DNA from: JANLTP01 sp031363055
GTDB taxonomy: Bacteria; Pseudomonadota; Gammaproteobacteria; Burkholderiales; Burkholderiaceae_E
DNA length: 64,000 bases
Direction: 5' to 3'
Assembly: GCA_031363055.1 (NCBI GenBank)
Contig: JANLTP010000127.1
Coordinates: 124,001-188,000, forward strand
A model generated the notes under the pieces. That model made no database searches, was not told where the DNA came from, and was given only the letters and a program-made list of their open reading frames with translations. How positions within the stretch are numbered: position 1 is the first letter of the stretch; each line of letters begins with the position of its first letter. Both the position numbers and the translations under genes were made by a program. Below, piece after piece: positions 1 to 10,136 of the stretch.

Positions 1-38
1 GATCGAACGGCTTTAGACGCGGATCGAGGTTCCAGTAG

Positions 39-1487
39 ATGAAAGTTCTGCATGTTGCGGCGGAAATATTCCCGCTGGTGAAAACCGGCGGGCTGGCCGA
101 CGTCACCGGTGCCATTTTGCCGGCGCTCAATCAGCGCGGCATTGACGCACGCATTGTTCTGCCCGGCCTGCCGGCCATTCTCGATGGCATTCGTCAGCAA
201 AAGAAGCTGGTCGAGCTGGGCGCCGGCTTTGGCGCCGGTCAAATCACCATCCGGCAGGGCCGCATGCCCGTCAGTGGTGTTCAGGTTTATGTCGTCGATG
301 CGCCCTGGCTCTATGTTCGAGACGGCAATCCGTACGTCGGCGCCGATGGTCATGGCTGGCCGGATAATGCGCGTCGCTTCGCCCTGCTCGGCTGGGTCGC
401 GGCCCATATGGCGTTTGGCGAGTTCGACCCGTACTGGAAGCCGGCTATCCTGCATGCCCACGACTGGCATGCCGGTCTGGCGCTGGCCTATCTGGCAGCT
501 CATCCGGCCCACAAAATCAAGACCGCCTTCACCATTCACAATCTGGCCTATCAAGGTCATTTCGATCTGTCCGATCGTCACGAGCTCGGACTCAGTTCCT
601 CGGTCATGGGTCCGCAGGGTGTCGAGTTTCATGGCCAGGGTAATTTCATGAAAGCCGGGCTGACCTACGCCGATCGAATCACCACGGTGAGTCCGCGTTA
701 CGCGCAAGAAATCTGTACGGCGGAATTCGGTTGCGGTCTGGACGGTTTGCTGACCGATCGTCGCCGCGCCTTGAGCGGGATTCTGAACGGCGTCGATTAT
801 TCGATCTGGGACCCGAGCACCGATCGCCTGATCGACAAGCTGTTTTCGTCACGCAACCTGAGCGGCAAATCGGAGTGCAAGTCGGCGCTGCAAAAAGACA
901 GTGGACTGACGGTGCAGGCCGACAAGCCACTGTTTGCGATCGTCAGTCGCTTGACGGATCAAAAGGGCATGGACATCGCGCTGGCAGCGTTGCCCGAGTT
1001 GGTCAGACTCGGCGGACAACTGATCGTCCTGGGCACGGGCGACAAGATACTCGAAGAAAAGTTCACAGCCGCAGCCAGCAGCTTTGCTGGCCAGGTTTCA
1101 GTGACCTTGAATTATGACGAAACCCTGGCGCATCGCATTATTGCGGCCGCCGATGTCATCATGGTGCCGTCACGCTTCGAGCCCTGTGGGCTGACGCAAC
1201 TGTATGCCCTGCGTTACGGAACACTGCCCCTGGTCCGCAAGGTCGGGGGACTGTCGGACACGGTTGCCGATACCCATCACGACAACATACAAGCGCAAGC
1301 GGCTACCGGCTTTACGTTCGAGGCCGCTACCCCTTCGGCGCTGATCGATGCGATTCGGCGCGCCATCAGCACCTACGCCGATCAACCGCTGTGGCGCACG
1401 GTCATGGAGCGCGGTATGGCCCGCGACTATTCCTGGGAAGAGTCGTCCAAAAAATATCTGGCCTTGTATCGCGATCTGCTGGTGTAG
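39..1487 (+). CDS. glgA: Glycogen synthase (ADP-glucose type)
   Basis: Transfers glucose from ADP-glucose to the non-reducing end of growing alpha-1,4-glucan in the cytoplasm (GT5 family). The 482-residue length is normal for GlgA. The N-terminus has the ADP-glucose-binding KTGGLADV motif at residues 15-22, HDWHAG follows near residue 140, and the C-terminal Rossmann half carries EPCGLTQLYALRYG near residue 380. The ATG has a GAGG about 9 bases upstream. It is the only plus-strand gene of the glycogen block and converges on malQ with only two bases between the stop codons. No glgC is in the window; it may lie to the left of base 1. Identity is secure. Confidence 0.97.
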   Translation: MKVLHVAAEIFPLVKTGGLADVTGAILPALNQRGIDARIVLPGLPAILDGIRQQKKLVELGAGFGAGQITIRQGRMPVSGVQVYVVDAPWLYVRDGNPYVGADGHGWPDNARRFALLGWVAAHMAFGEFDPYWKPAILHAHDWHAGLALAYLAAHPAHKIKTAFTIHNLAYQGHFDLSDRHELGLSSSVMGPQGVEFHGQGNFMKAGLTYADRITTVSPRYAQEICTAEFGCGLDGLLTDRRRALSGILNGVDYSIWDPSTDRLIDKLFSSRNLSGKSECKSALQKDSGLTVQADKPLFAIVSRLTDQKGMDIALAALPELVRLGGQLIVLGTGDKILEEKFTAAASSFAGQVSVTLNYDETLAHRIIAAADVIMVPSRFEPCGLTQLYALRYGTLPLVRKVGGLSDTVADTHHDNIQAQAATGFTFEAATPSALIDAIRRAISTYADQPLWRTVMERGMARDYSWEESSKKYLALYRDLLV

Positions 1488-1489
1488 GG

Positions 1490-3022
1490 TCAGAGTACCC
1501 GACCATGCGCCACGCTGATCTGGTTCAGCCGGCGCGCATACCACTCGTGCACCTGGTCCCAACTGAAGCGCCATTTCCAGCAGCCATCGGCGACGCCCGG
1601 CCGATTCATGCGCGCCTCGCTGCCCAGCCCCAGCACATCTTGCATCGGATAAATCGCCATCGCAGCGACCGATTGCGAGGCGCAATGAATCAGGTCCCAG
1701 CCGATTTCATGGCCATCGGTTTTCAGATAGGTTTGCGCCGACATTCGCTCATGCGCACTGGCACTGGCAAACCAGCCCAGACTGGTATCGTTATCGTGCG
1801 TGCCGGTATAGACCACCGACTGCGCGTCGTAGTGGTGCGGCAAATACGCATTGCGCGCGTCGTCGCCGAACGCAAACTGCAGCACCTTCATACCCGGTAG
1901 TCTGAAGCGCTGCCGCAGCGCAATGACATCATCGGTGATCACACCGAGATCTTCCGCGATGATCGGTAACTCGCCGAGCGCCTTGACCAGCGCATCGAAC
2001 AAGGCGACGCCCGGCCCCGGTTGCCAAAGGCCTTCCATGGCGGTGCTCGCCGTGGCAGCCACTTCCCAGTAGGCCGCAAAGCCGCGGAAGTGATCGATGC
2101 GGACGATATCGGCGCTCGCCAGGCTGGCTTTGACGCGCCGGATCCACCACTCGAATTTCTGCTCGGCATGGCGCGACCAGCGATACAACGGGTTGCCCCA
2201 AAGTTGGCCGGTTTCGCTGAAATAGTCAGGCGGCACGCCAGCCACCACGCGCGGCAGCAGTTGTGGCGTCAAATCAAACAACTCGGGATTCGACCAGACA
2301 TCGACGCTGTGCGGGGCCACGAAGATCGGCAAGTCTCCGACGATGCGAATACCGCGCTCATTGGCATATCGCTTGACGGAGCTCCATTGCCGCGAGCCAA
2401 TCCATTGCGTGAACTTCCAGAAGTCGATGTCGTCGCGCCAGTCCTGTCGCACCCGCTCCATGACTTCCGGAATCCGCTTGGCCAAGGGCGATGGCCAGCC
2501 GGACCAGTCACTGTTCGGCCAGCGATCGGCTGTCGCCATGAACAAGGCGTAGTCCTCAAGCCAATCGCCATGCGCATCACAATAGGCGTTAAAACTGGCG
2601 TCGCCGTTGGGCTCATTGCTCGAACGCGGTGCGCCTTGCGCGTTGTGGCGGAAGAATTTTCGGGCCGCGCTTCTGAGCATCTTCATGCGAAACGTGTGCG
2701 CCCGCTCAAAATTGATTCGATGTGCATCGCCTTCGGCAAGCTCGGCACGTGCCTCGTCGAGCGCATCGGCATCCAGCAAACCGCGCTGCACCAGATCGGT
2801 CAAATCGATGAACAGCGGATCGAGCGCGAACACCGAGGGACTCATATACGGCGAATGTCCAGGGCCGGTGGGATTGAGCGGCAGGACCTGCCAAAGGCTC
2901 TGGCCGGCCGCCACCAACCAGTCGACGAAGTGATAGGCGCTAGCGCCAAAATCGCCCGAGCCGTGCGGCCCGGGCAGTGAACTGACATGCAGCAACAAGC
3001 CGCTTGATCTTTGCAGGTGCAT
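1490..3022 (-). CDS. malQ: 4-alpha-glucanotransferase (amylomaltase)
   Basis: GH77 disproportionating enzyme that moves maltodextrin segments between glucan chains. The 510-residue protein starts with SSGLLLHVSSLPGPHGSGDFG, the usual GH77 opening, and has the VRIDHFRGFAAYWEV nucleophile region (Asp) and the IIAEDLG acid/base region (Glu). Later TGTHDND contains the transition-state Asp. It lies 8 bases downstream of glgX in the same direction, so it is the last gene of the amn-glk-glgP-glgB-glgX-malQ run. Expected role: recycling short maltodextrins left by GlgP and GlgX. Confidence 0.96.
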   Translation of the reverse strand: MHLQRSSGLLLHVSSLPGPHGSGDFGASAYHFVDWLVAAGQSLWQVLPLNPTGPGHSPYMSPSVFALDPLFIDLTDLVQRGLLDADALDEARAELAEGDAHRINFERAHTFRMKMLRSAARKFFRHNAQGAPRSSNEPNGDASFNAYCDAHGDWLEDYALFMATADRWPNSDWSGWPSPLAKRIPEVMERVRQDWRDDIDFWKFTQWIGSRQWSSVKRYANERGIRIVGDLPIFVAPHSVDVWSNPELFDLTPQLLPRVVAGVPPDYFSETGQLWGNPLYRWSRHAEQKFEWWIRRVKASLASADIVRIDHFRGFAAYWEVAATASTAMEGLWQPGPGVALFDALVKALGELPIIAEDLGVITDDVIALRQRFRLPGMKVLQFAFGDDARNAYLPHHYDAQSVVYTGTHDNDTSLGWFASASAHERMSAQTYLKTDGHEIGWDLIHCASQSVAAMAIYPMQDVLGLGSEARMNRPGVADGCWKWRFSWDQVHEWYARRLNQISVAHGRVL

Positions 3023-3030
3023 CGAGGTTC

Positions 3031-5148
3031 CTACAGGTGCTCGAAGATCATCAGGCTACGCGCCTTCAGCGTCACTTGCGCCTTGGTGACGGTGGCAAGA
3101 GTTCCATTACCAGCGGCATTCACGCGTAACTGCTCAAGCGTTTCAACGACCTCGGGCTGACCGGAATTTTTAGCCGTGTCGAGCACCGCCAGCCAGTGCC
3201 CTTTCGGCAGGTTCATCGTCCAATCCTCGGCCTCGGCGTTGATGAGAATCATGAGCGGGATGTCTTCAGACTGCTGCGCCGCCAGGATCAGGCCAAACGA
3301 AAAACGGCCATGCTCCTGCCACTGCCTGGTGCTCATTTCTTCACCCTGGCGATTTAGCCAGACTACATCCTTGCCGCCGGACGACACGGCGATGCCCTTC
3401 AGCCAATCACGGCGACGCAATTGCGCAAACCGCTTTCGCAACGCAATCAATCGCGCGGTAAACGCCATCAGACTCGCATCAATGTGACTCCAGTCGAACC
3501 AGTTGATGTCGTTATCCTGACAATAGGCATTATTGTTGCCGCGCTGGCTGCGACCCATTTCATCGCCCGCCAGCAACATCGGCGTGCCTTGCGACACCAG
3601 CAGCGTCGCCAGCATCGATCGTTTGAGACGGCCGCGCAGGGCCAGGATTTCGGCGTCATCGGTCTCGCCCTCGACACCACCATTCCAACTGCGATTATCG
3701 GAATGGCCGTCGCGATTCTCCTCGCCATTGGCTTCATTGTGCTTGTGGTTATAGCTGACCAGATCGTGCAGGGTGAAGCCGTCATGCGCGGCGATAAAGT
3801 TGACGCTGGCACTGGGCGCGCGGCCAGCACGATTGAATAATTCGGACGAGCCCGCGAGCCGTGAAGCCAACTCGCCCCGGCTGGCGCTGCGCCCCAACCA
3901 GAACGAGCGCACGCTATCGCGATAACGATCATTCCACTCTGACCAACCCGGCGGGAATTGACCTAACTGATAACCGCCTGTACCAATATCCCAGGGCTCG
4001 GCAATCAGCTTGACGCGGGCCAGTACCGGATCTTGCCGAATTGCATCGAGGAATCCGGCTCGTGCCGAAAAGCCGGTCGCACTGCGGGCCAGCGTCGTGG
4101 CGAGATCGAATCGGAAGCCGTCGACTCGCATTTCCTGAACCCAATAACGCAGCGAATCCATGACCAGTTGCAACACCCTCGGGTGCGACAGATTCACTGC
4201 ATTGCCGGTACCGGTGTAGTTCTCGTAGAACTCGGCCTGTCCGTATCGCAAATGATAATAGCTGGCGTTATCGATGCCCTTGAATGACAAGGTCGCGCCG
4301 CGATGATCGCCTTCGGCCGTGTGGTTATAGACCACATCGAGAATCACTTCGATGCCAGCGGCGTGCAGCGATCGAACCATCGACTTGAACTCGCGGATCG
4401 GATCGTGACGGGCGAATCGCCGGTCAGGTGCGAAGAAGCCGATCGTGTTGTAGCCCCAGTAATTGGACAGGCCACGGGCCACCAGCGTTTCTTCGCTGAG
4501 CGCCTGATGGACCGGCAACAGGCTGACGGCCGTGACGCCCAGTCGATGCAAATGGGCCACCGCGGCATCGCTGCCCAGTCCCTCATATTTGCCGCGCAAC
4601 TCGATCGGTATGTGCGGATGACGGGCGGTGAACCCCTTGACGTGCAACTCATAGAGGATCGAGTCCGCCATGGGGATCATCGGCGGCCGATCATTACCCC
4701 AATCGAAGCCGTCGTCGATCACGATCGGGGTTTTGAAGGTGTACTGACTGTTATCGGTATCGACCTGGCTGTGACTGGCATGCCAGGTAAATTCACCAAC
4801 GAAGGCGCGTGAATACGGGTCGATCAACAACTTGGTCGAATCAAAACGGTGGCCACGATGGACACCGGGCATGCCGGGCTGGCTCGAGCGCCCTGGCGGG
4901 CCATCGACCCGATAACCGTAACTGTATTGGGCGAGTTCTTCGCGCGCGCCGGCCAGGTAACCGTGCCAGACGCCGTCGGTGCATCGGGGCATGACGAGGC
5001 GATGTCGTTCCTCACGACCTCGGGCGTCGTAGAGACAGAGCGATACCGATCGAGCGTGTTCGGAGAACAGGGCGAAATTAACCCCGACGCCATGGAAATG
5101 GCAGCCGAGTGGAAAGGAACGGCCTTCGGAAAGGCTCAATCCACCCAT
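3031..5148 (-). CDS. glgX: Glycogen debranching enzyme GlgX
   Basis: GH13 isoamylase-type enzyme hydrolysing alpha-1,6 branches of phosphorylase-limit glycogen. The 705-residue protein has an N-terminal CBM48-like beta domain (about residues 10-110), the catalytic barrel with VDGFRFDLA (nucleophile Asp), KLIAEPWDIG (acid/base Glu) and AAHDGFTLHD (stabilising Asp), then a C-terminal beta domain. The ATG at 5148 lies inside the 3' end of glgB, giving a 13-base overlap that implies translational coupling. It is followed after 8 bases by malQ. Confidence 0.96.
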   Translation of the reverse strand: MGGLSLSEGRSFPLGCHFHGVGVNFALFSEHARSVSLCLYDARGREERHRLVMPRCTDGVWHGYLAGAREELAQYSYGYRVDGPPGRSSQPGMPGVHRGHRFDSTKLLIDPYSRAFVGEFTWHASHSQVDTDNSQYTFKTPIVIDDGFDWGNDRPPMIPMADSILYELHVKGFTARHPHIPIELRGKYEGLGSDAAVAHLHRLGVTAVSLLPVHQALSEETLVARGLSNYWGYNTIGFFAPDRRFARHDPIREFKSMVRSLHAAGIEVILDVVYNHTAEGDHRGATLSFKGIDNASYYHLRYGQAEFYENYTGTGNAVNLSHPRVLQLVMDSLRYWVQEMRVDGFRFDLATTLARSATGFSARAGFLDAIRQDPVLARVKLIAEPWDIGTGGYQLGQFPPGWSEWNDRYRDSVRSFWLGRSASRGELASRLAGSSELFNRAGRAPSASVNFIAAHDGFTLHDLVSYNHKHNEANGEENRDGHSDNRSWNGGVEGETDDAEILALRGRLKRSMLATLLVSQGTPMLLAGDEMGRSQRGNNNAYCQDNDINWFDWSHIDASLMAFTARLIALRKRFAQLRRRDWLKGIAVSSGGKDVVWLNRQGEEMSTRQWQEHGRFSFGLILAAQQSEDIPLMILINAEAEDWTMNLPKGHWLAVLDTAKNSGQPEVVETLEQLRVNAAGNGTLATVTKAQVTLKARSLMIFEHL

Positions 5149-7472
5149 TCGAGAACAATGGTTGCCAGCGGCGGCAGCGTCAACAGCAACGAATGCTCAT
5201 GGCCGTGCGACGGCGTTTCATGAGCGCTGGCACCCGCATCGGGATTACCGACATTGCTGCCACCATAGTAGGCCGAGTCCGTATTGAGAATTTCGCGATA
5301 GTAACCGCGATGTGGTACACCGATTCGATAACCGTATCGCGGCGCCGGCGTGAAGTTACAGACCACCACCACTGCGCGTCCGTCCTGGGCGCGGCGCAAA
5401 AAGGCCAGTACACTTTTCTCATGATCGCTGTGATCGATCCAGGAAAAGCCGTCCGGATGGACATCGCGCTGATGCAAGGCCGGCACCCGCCGGTAGGTAT
5501 GATTCAAATCCCGTACCAGTGACTGCATGCCTCGGTGAAGATCATCACCGAGCAAGTGCCAGTCGAGACTCTGCTGGTGATTCCACTCTTGTTCCTGCGC
5601 AAATTCGCAACCCATGAACAGTAGTTTTTTGCCCGGATGGGTGAATTGATAACCGAGATAAGCGCGCATATTGGCAAAACGCTGCCAGCGATCACCGGGC
5701 ATGCGGGCGAACAACGAGCCTTTGCCATGCACGACCTCGTCATGCGAAATCGGCAAGATGAAGTTCTCATCAAACGCGTAGATGAGCCCGAAAGTCAATT
5801 CGCCCTGATGAAATTTTCGATGCGCACTGTCGCGTGCGATGTATTGCAGCGTGTCATGCATCCAACCCATGTTCCACTTGTAATGGAAGCCCAGGCCACC
5901 TACGGAAGGCGGCCGGCTGACCATCGGCCACGCCGTCGACTCCTCGGCCATCATGATGGCTTCACCGCGCTCTGTGCCGATGACTTCGTTGAGTCGACGA
6001 ATAAACGCGACCGCCTCAAGGTTCTCGCGACCGCCATGCTGATTCGGAATCCACTGCCCTGACTCACGGCTGTAATCGCGATATAGCATCGAGGCGACCG
6101 CATCAACCCGCAGGCCGTCAATCCCAAAACGTTCGATCCAGTAAAGCGCACTGCCAATCAGAAAATTGACCACTTCATGGCGACCGAAGTTATAGATCAG
6201 CGTATTCCAGTCTTTGTGAATACCCTCTCGAGGATCGGCATGTTCGAATAATGGCGTCCCATCAAAGTTGCCAAGACCATGGGCATCATTCGGAAAATGC
6301 GCCGGTACCCAGTCGAGAATCACCCCGATACCGGCCGCGTGGGAGCGTTGCACAAATTCGCGAAAATCGTAGGCGGTGCCGTGACGCGCGGTCGGTGCAT
6401 ACAGGCCGGTCGGCTGGTAGCCCCACGAGCCATCGAACGGATGTTCGGTGATCGGCATGAGTTCGATGTGCGTAAAACCCATATGCTGAACATAGGGAAT
6501 CAACTCATCGCCGAGCTCGCGCCAATTCAAAGGCCGCCCGCCGTCTTCAACCTTGCGGCGCCAGGATCCGGTATGCAGTTCATAAATCGATATCGGCGAA
6601 TCGGCGGCATTGGCACGACGACGCTGTTCGTCATTGGCGGGCACCGTCGGCTGCAGGCGACTCACAATCGACGCGGTCGCCGGGCGCAATTCCGACTCGA
6701 ACGCATAAGGGTCGGCGCGTTGCGCCAACAACGCGCCGTCCGGCCCGAGAAGCTCGTACTTGTAACGCGCGCCCTGCTCGACGTGGGGCACAAACAATTC
6801 CCACAGTCCGGCCTCGCGACGCAGCCGCATCAGATGACGGCGACCATCCCAGCGATTGAAATCGCCGACCACCGATACCCGCTGCGCGTTCGGTGCCCAG
6901 ACCGCAAAGCGGGTACCCGCAACACCGTCGACAGTGATCGGGTGCGCGCCCAGACACTCGTAAGGACGCAAATGTTTGCCCTCGGCCAGCAACCAGATAT
7001 CAAAGTCACTGAGCATGAGTCCAAAGCTGTAGGGATCAGCGAGATCCTGTTGCACGCCCGACTGCCAGATGACTCTTAACCGATAGGCAAACCGTTTGCG
7101 GCGAATCGTCAGTGGCGCTTCAAACAGTCCATCGGCATGTACGGGTTTGAGCCAGCGCACCACCCGAGTGCCGGGCGGCGCTTCAACGATGGCCACGCGC
7201 GCAGCACCTGGCAGCAGCGCACGAACCAACAATTTGCCGCCGGCGTCATGATGCAATCCGAGGACAGAGAACGGATCACCGTGTTGGCCAGCAACCAACG
7301 CCGCCGCCTCAACTACAGACAAGGAGCTGCCTGAAAACGTTTGTCCCTCTTGAGAACTCGTCAGGGCGGGCTCCGCGCGGTGTGCAACAGCCCGATCGAA
7401 GCTATCCAGTGCGCCGGCAGTCGGACTCGCCAGCATCGGAATGGCCGGAATATCCATCGGGTCGTCAGGCAT
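5136..7472 (-). CDS. glgB: 1,4-alpha-glucan branching enzyme
   Basis: GH13 enzyme that cuts an alpha-1,4 chain and rejoins it as an alpha-1,6 branch. It has N1 and CBM48 modules in the first 250 residues, then the barrel with DGLRVDAVASMLY (nucleophile Asp), MMAEESTAWP (Glu) and the ISHDEVVHGK motif. The ATG at 7472 gives 778 residues. The frame is open to a TTG at 7505 (789 residues); neither start has a convincing ribosome-binding site, and the first 60 or so residues are poorly conserved in this family. The 3' end overlaps glgX by 13 bases. Confidence 0.95.
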   Translation of the reverse strand: MPDDPMDIPAIPMLASPTAGALDSFDRAVAHRAEPALTSSQEGQTFSGSSLSVVEAAALVAGQHGDPFSVLGLHHDAGGKLLVRALLPGAARVAIVEAPPGTRVVRWLKPVHADGLFEAPLTIRRKRFAYRLRVIWQSGVQQDLADPYSFGLMLSDFDIWLLAEGKHLRPYECLGAHPITVDGVAGTRFAVWAPNAQRVSVVGDFNRWDGRRHLMRLRREAGLWELFVPHVEQGARYKYELLGPDGALLAQRADPYAFESELRPATASIVSRLQPTVPANDEQRRRANAADSPISIYELHTGSWRRKVEDGGRPLNWRELGDELIPYVQHMGFTHIELMPITEHPFDGSWGYQPTGLYAPTARHGTAYDFREFVQRSHAAGIGVILDWVPAHFPNDAHGLGNFDGTPLFEHADPREGIHKDWNTLIYNFGRHEVVNFLIGSALYWIERFGIDGLRVDAVASMLYRDYSRESGQWIPNQHGGRENLEAVAFIRRLNEVIGTERGEAIMMAEESTAWPMVSRPPSVGGLGFHYKWNMGWMHDTLQYIARDSAHRKFHQGELTFGLIYAFDENFILPISHDEVVHGKGSLFARMPGDRWQRFANMRAYLGYQFTHPGKKLLFMGCEFAQEQEWNHQQSLDWHLLGDDLHRGMQSLVRDLNHTYRRVPALHQRDVHPDGFSWIDHSDHEKSVLAFLRRAQDGRAVVVVCNFTPAPRYGYRIGVPHRGYYREILNTDSAYYGGSNVGNPDAGASAHETPSHGHEHSLLLTLPPLATIVLEWVD

Positions 7473-7543
7473 GAGTGGATTCAATTCAAAAACACAAAAC
7501 GGCAAGGTCTTTCGAGCTTACCGTCAAAGCAAGAATGGAACCA

Positions 7544-7580
7544 CGACGGGAATCGAACCGAATCGGAGCCCGTCGCTCCG
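7544..7580. other. Structured spacer between glgP and glgB
   Basis: The 81-114-base gap between glgP and glgB holds two alternative hairpins: CGGAGC (7564-7569) with GCTCCG (7575-7580), and CGACGGG (7544-7550) with CCCGTCG (7569-7575). They share bases, so only one can form at a time. There is no T-tract, so it is not a standard intrinsic terminator; it may be an mRNA stability or processing element that sets glgB expression relative to glgP. Confidence 0.35.
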
Positions 7581-7586
7581 AAACAA

Positions 7587-10079
7587 TCAAATATTCAGCG
7601 ACTTGACCTGCCAGATTTCATCGGCGTACTCACGGATCGTACGATCACTGGAGAACGGCCCCATGCCGGCGACGTTGAGTGCTGCCCGCCTCGTCCATTC
7701 ATCGGGTTGGCGAAATAGCGAATCTACACGTTCATGGGCCGATATGTACGACTGGTAGTCCGCCAGCAACAAATAGTTGTCGTGGCGCAGCAACGATTCA
7801 ACGATCGGCCGGAAACGGCCTGGATCTTCGGGCGAGAACACGCCCGAGGCGATCTGATCAATCACCTGCTGCAACTGCTTGTTCTGTTCGTAGTAGCGGC
7901 CCGGATCATAACCACTGCGCCGCAATGCAGCGACTTCCTTGGTGGTTGCGCCGAAGATGAAAATATTATCCGCGCCGACGTTATCGAGAATCTCGACGTT
8001 GGCGCCGTCGAGCGTGCCGATGGTCAGCGCGCCATTGAGCGCCAGTTTCATATTACCCGTGCCCGAAGCTTCGGTACCGGCGGTCGAGATCTGTTCGGAC
8101 AGGTTGGCCGCCGGCATGATCATCTCGGCCATCGACACACTGTAGTTCGGCACAAACACCACTTTGAGCCGGCCCTTCAAACGGGCATCGTTGTTGATCT
8201 TCTGACCGACGTCATTGATCAGCTTGATAATCAACTTGGCCATCCGGTAGGCCGAGGCAGCCTTGCCCGAAAAAACAAACACCCGCGGCACCCAGTCGGC
8301 TTGCGGTGACTCGAGCATGCGGTTGTAGCGATGCACGATGTGCATCAGGTTCAAGAGCTGTCGCTTGTATTCGTGGAACCGCTTGACTTGCACATCCATC
8401 AAGGCGGCTGGATCAATCGACAAACCCATCTCGCGGCCGACCCAGTCCGAGAAACGCGCCTTGTTACTGGCTTTGGCGAGATCGAATTCAGCAATAAAAC
8501 CGGCATCGCCGACATGCTCGCGAAGGCCCGCAATCTGATCAAGATCGGTGCGCCACTCACGACCGATTCGACGATCAATCAGTGCCGACAGTTCCGGGTT
8601 GGCGTTGGCGAGCCAACGGCGCGGCGTGATGCCATTGGTCTTGTTGCAAAAGCGGTCCGGGAAAATTTTCGCAAAATCGGCGAAGATCGTTTCAACAATC
8701 AGATCGCTGTGCAGCTTCGATACACCATTGACTTTGTGGCTGGCCACGACTGATAGAAAGGCCATGCGTACACGCCGCTCGCCGCTCTCGTCGATCAGTG
8801 ACACCCGCCGGATCAAATCATAGTCATCACCAAAGCGGGCGCGCACGTCGTCGAGAAAGCGCTTGTTGATTTCAAGAATGATCTCTAGATGGCGCGGCAG
8901 CACCGCGCGCATCATGCCGACTGGCCAGGTCTCGAGCGCCTCGGGCATGATCGTGTGATTGGTGTACGAAAAAACCTTGGCGCACTGAGCCCAGGCCTTT
9001 GCCCACGACTGACCGTGCACATCGACCAACAGATGCATGAGCTCCGGCACGGCAATCGCCGGATGGGTATCGTTCAGATGAATCGCGACCTGCTGAGCCA
9101 GCGCATCAAAATTATCGTGATCGAGCAAGTAGCGACCAATGATGTCCTGCAACGATGCGCTGACGAAGAAATACTCCTGACGCAGGCGCAACTCGCGACC
9201 CTGGTAGCTCGAGTCATCCGGATACAGTACCCGGGTGACGTTTTCCGAATTATTCTTGGCGCCGACCGCGCGCATGTAGTCGCCCTGATTGAACATCGCC
9301 AGGTCCAGCGACTCGGCCGCATGCGCATGCCACAGACGCAGCGTGCCGACCGCGCGGGTACCCGTACCGGGCACCAGCATGTCATAGGCCTGCGCCATGA
9401 CATATTCGCAATCGACCCAGCGCGCGCCTTGATCGCCATGCTCGACGGTGCCACCGAATTGAATCGCGAAGCGGGTTTCCGGGCGCAGGAACTCCCAGGG
9501 ATTACCGTTCTTTAACCAGTCATCAGGCTGCTCGACCTGATGGCCATCGTGAATATGCTGCGCGAACATGCCGTAGTCATATCGAATGCCGTAGCCATAA
9601 CAAGGCAAGGCCAGCGTCGCCATGGAATCGAGAAAGCAGGCGGCCAGCCGTCCCAACCCGCCATTGCCGAGCGCGGCGTCCGGCTCGCGCTCGCGCATCG
9701 CCTCGAGTTCGAGACCGACTTCCTTGAGCGCCGCGCTGAATTGATCATGTTGCTCGACCGCCATCAGGCTGTTGGTCAGCGCCCGGCCAACCAGGAACTC
9801 CATCGATAAATAATAAACATGCTTGGGCTTTTGTTCGGCGATCGCGCGTGTCGTGTCGAGCCAGCGTTCGGCCAAGCGGTCGCGGGCCACTTGCGCCAGC
9901 GCGGTATACCAGTCCTGCACGCGCGCAGCCGTCGGATCCGCCCCGACGGTGTAGAGAAGGCGATTGGCAATCGCGTCGCGCAATTCACGCGCACTGGCGG
10001 GCAACTGATTCAACGGCGAGACGGCGGCCGTATGCTTGCCGATGGTTCGGCGCTTGTTCACAATGAGGCTATCGGACAT
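7587..10079 (-). CDS. glgP: Glycogen/starch/alpha-glucan phosphorylase
   Basis: GT35 enzyme releasing glucose-1-phosphate from glycogen chain ends with a pyridoxal-phosphate cofactor. The length, 830 residues, is standard. EASGTGNMKLALNGAL near residue 665 carries the PLP-binding lysine, and the ALGNGGLGRLAACFLDS segment near residue 135 is the family hallmark. It lies 57 bases downstream of glk and is separated from glgB by a structured gap, so one transcript from amn or glk through malQ is likely. Confidence 0.97.
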   Translation of the reverse strand: MSDSLIVNKRRTIGKHTAAVSPLNQLPASARELRDAIANRLLYTVGADPTAARVQDWYTALAQVARDRLAERWLDTTRAIAEQKPKHVYYLSMEFLVGRALTNSLMAVEQHDQFSAALKEVGLELEAMREREPDAALGNGGLGRLAACFLDSMATLALPCYGYGIRYDYGMFAQHIHDGHQVEQPDDWLKNGNPWEFLRPETRFAIQFGGTVEHGDQGARWVDCEYVMAQAYDMLVPGTGTRAVGTLRLWHAHAAESLDLAMFNQGDYMRAVGAKNNSENVTRVLYPDDSSYQGRELRLRQEYFFVSASLQDIIGRYLLDHDNFDALAQQVAIHLNDTHPAIAVPELMHLLVDVHGQSWAKAWAQCAKVFSYTNHTIMPEALETWPVGMMRAVLPRHLEIILEINKRFLDDVRARFGDDYDLIRRVSLIDESGERRVRMAFLSVVASHKVNGVSKLHSDLIVETIFADFAKIFPDRFCNKTNGITPRRWLANANPELSALIDRRIGREWRTDLDQIAGLREHVGDAGFIAEFDLAKASNKARFSDWVGREMGLSIDPAALMDVQVKRFHEYKRQLLNLMHIVHRYNRMLESPQADWVPRVFVFSGKAASAYRMAKLIIKLINDVGQKINNDARLKGRLKVVFVPNYSVSMAEMIMPAANLSEQISTAGTEASGTGNMKLALNGALTIGTLDGANVEILDNVGADNIFIFGATTKEVAALRRSGYDPGRYYEQNKQLQQVIDQIASGVFSPEDPGRFRPIVESLLRHDNYLLLADYQSYISAHERVDSLFRQPDEWTRRAALNVAGMGPFSSDRTIREYADEIWQVKSLNI

Positions 10080-10136
10080 GGAAGATGACCCAAGACTGAC
10101 GGAAGCTGAATTGTGCCCAATGAGCTCGGGGGCCGG

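Noticed and set aside
1..38. End of an upstream gene (possibly glgC)
   Set aside because: Only 38 bases; too short to recognise any coding sequence.
2021..2980. Long plus-strand open frame opposite malQ (319 codons)
   Set aside because: Antisense to a conserved gene; no recognisable protein features.
7537..7581. tRNA-like T-loop (GGTTCGATTCCC on the minus strand) followed by a CCA
   Set aside because: The flanking bases do not form a T-stem or a matching acceptor stem, and no anticodon arm can be drawn. It is a structured spacer between glgP and glgB.
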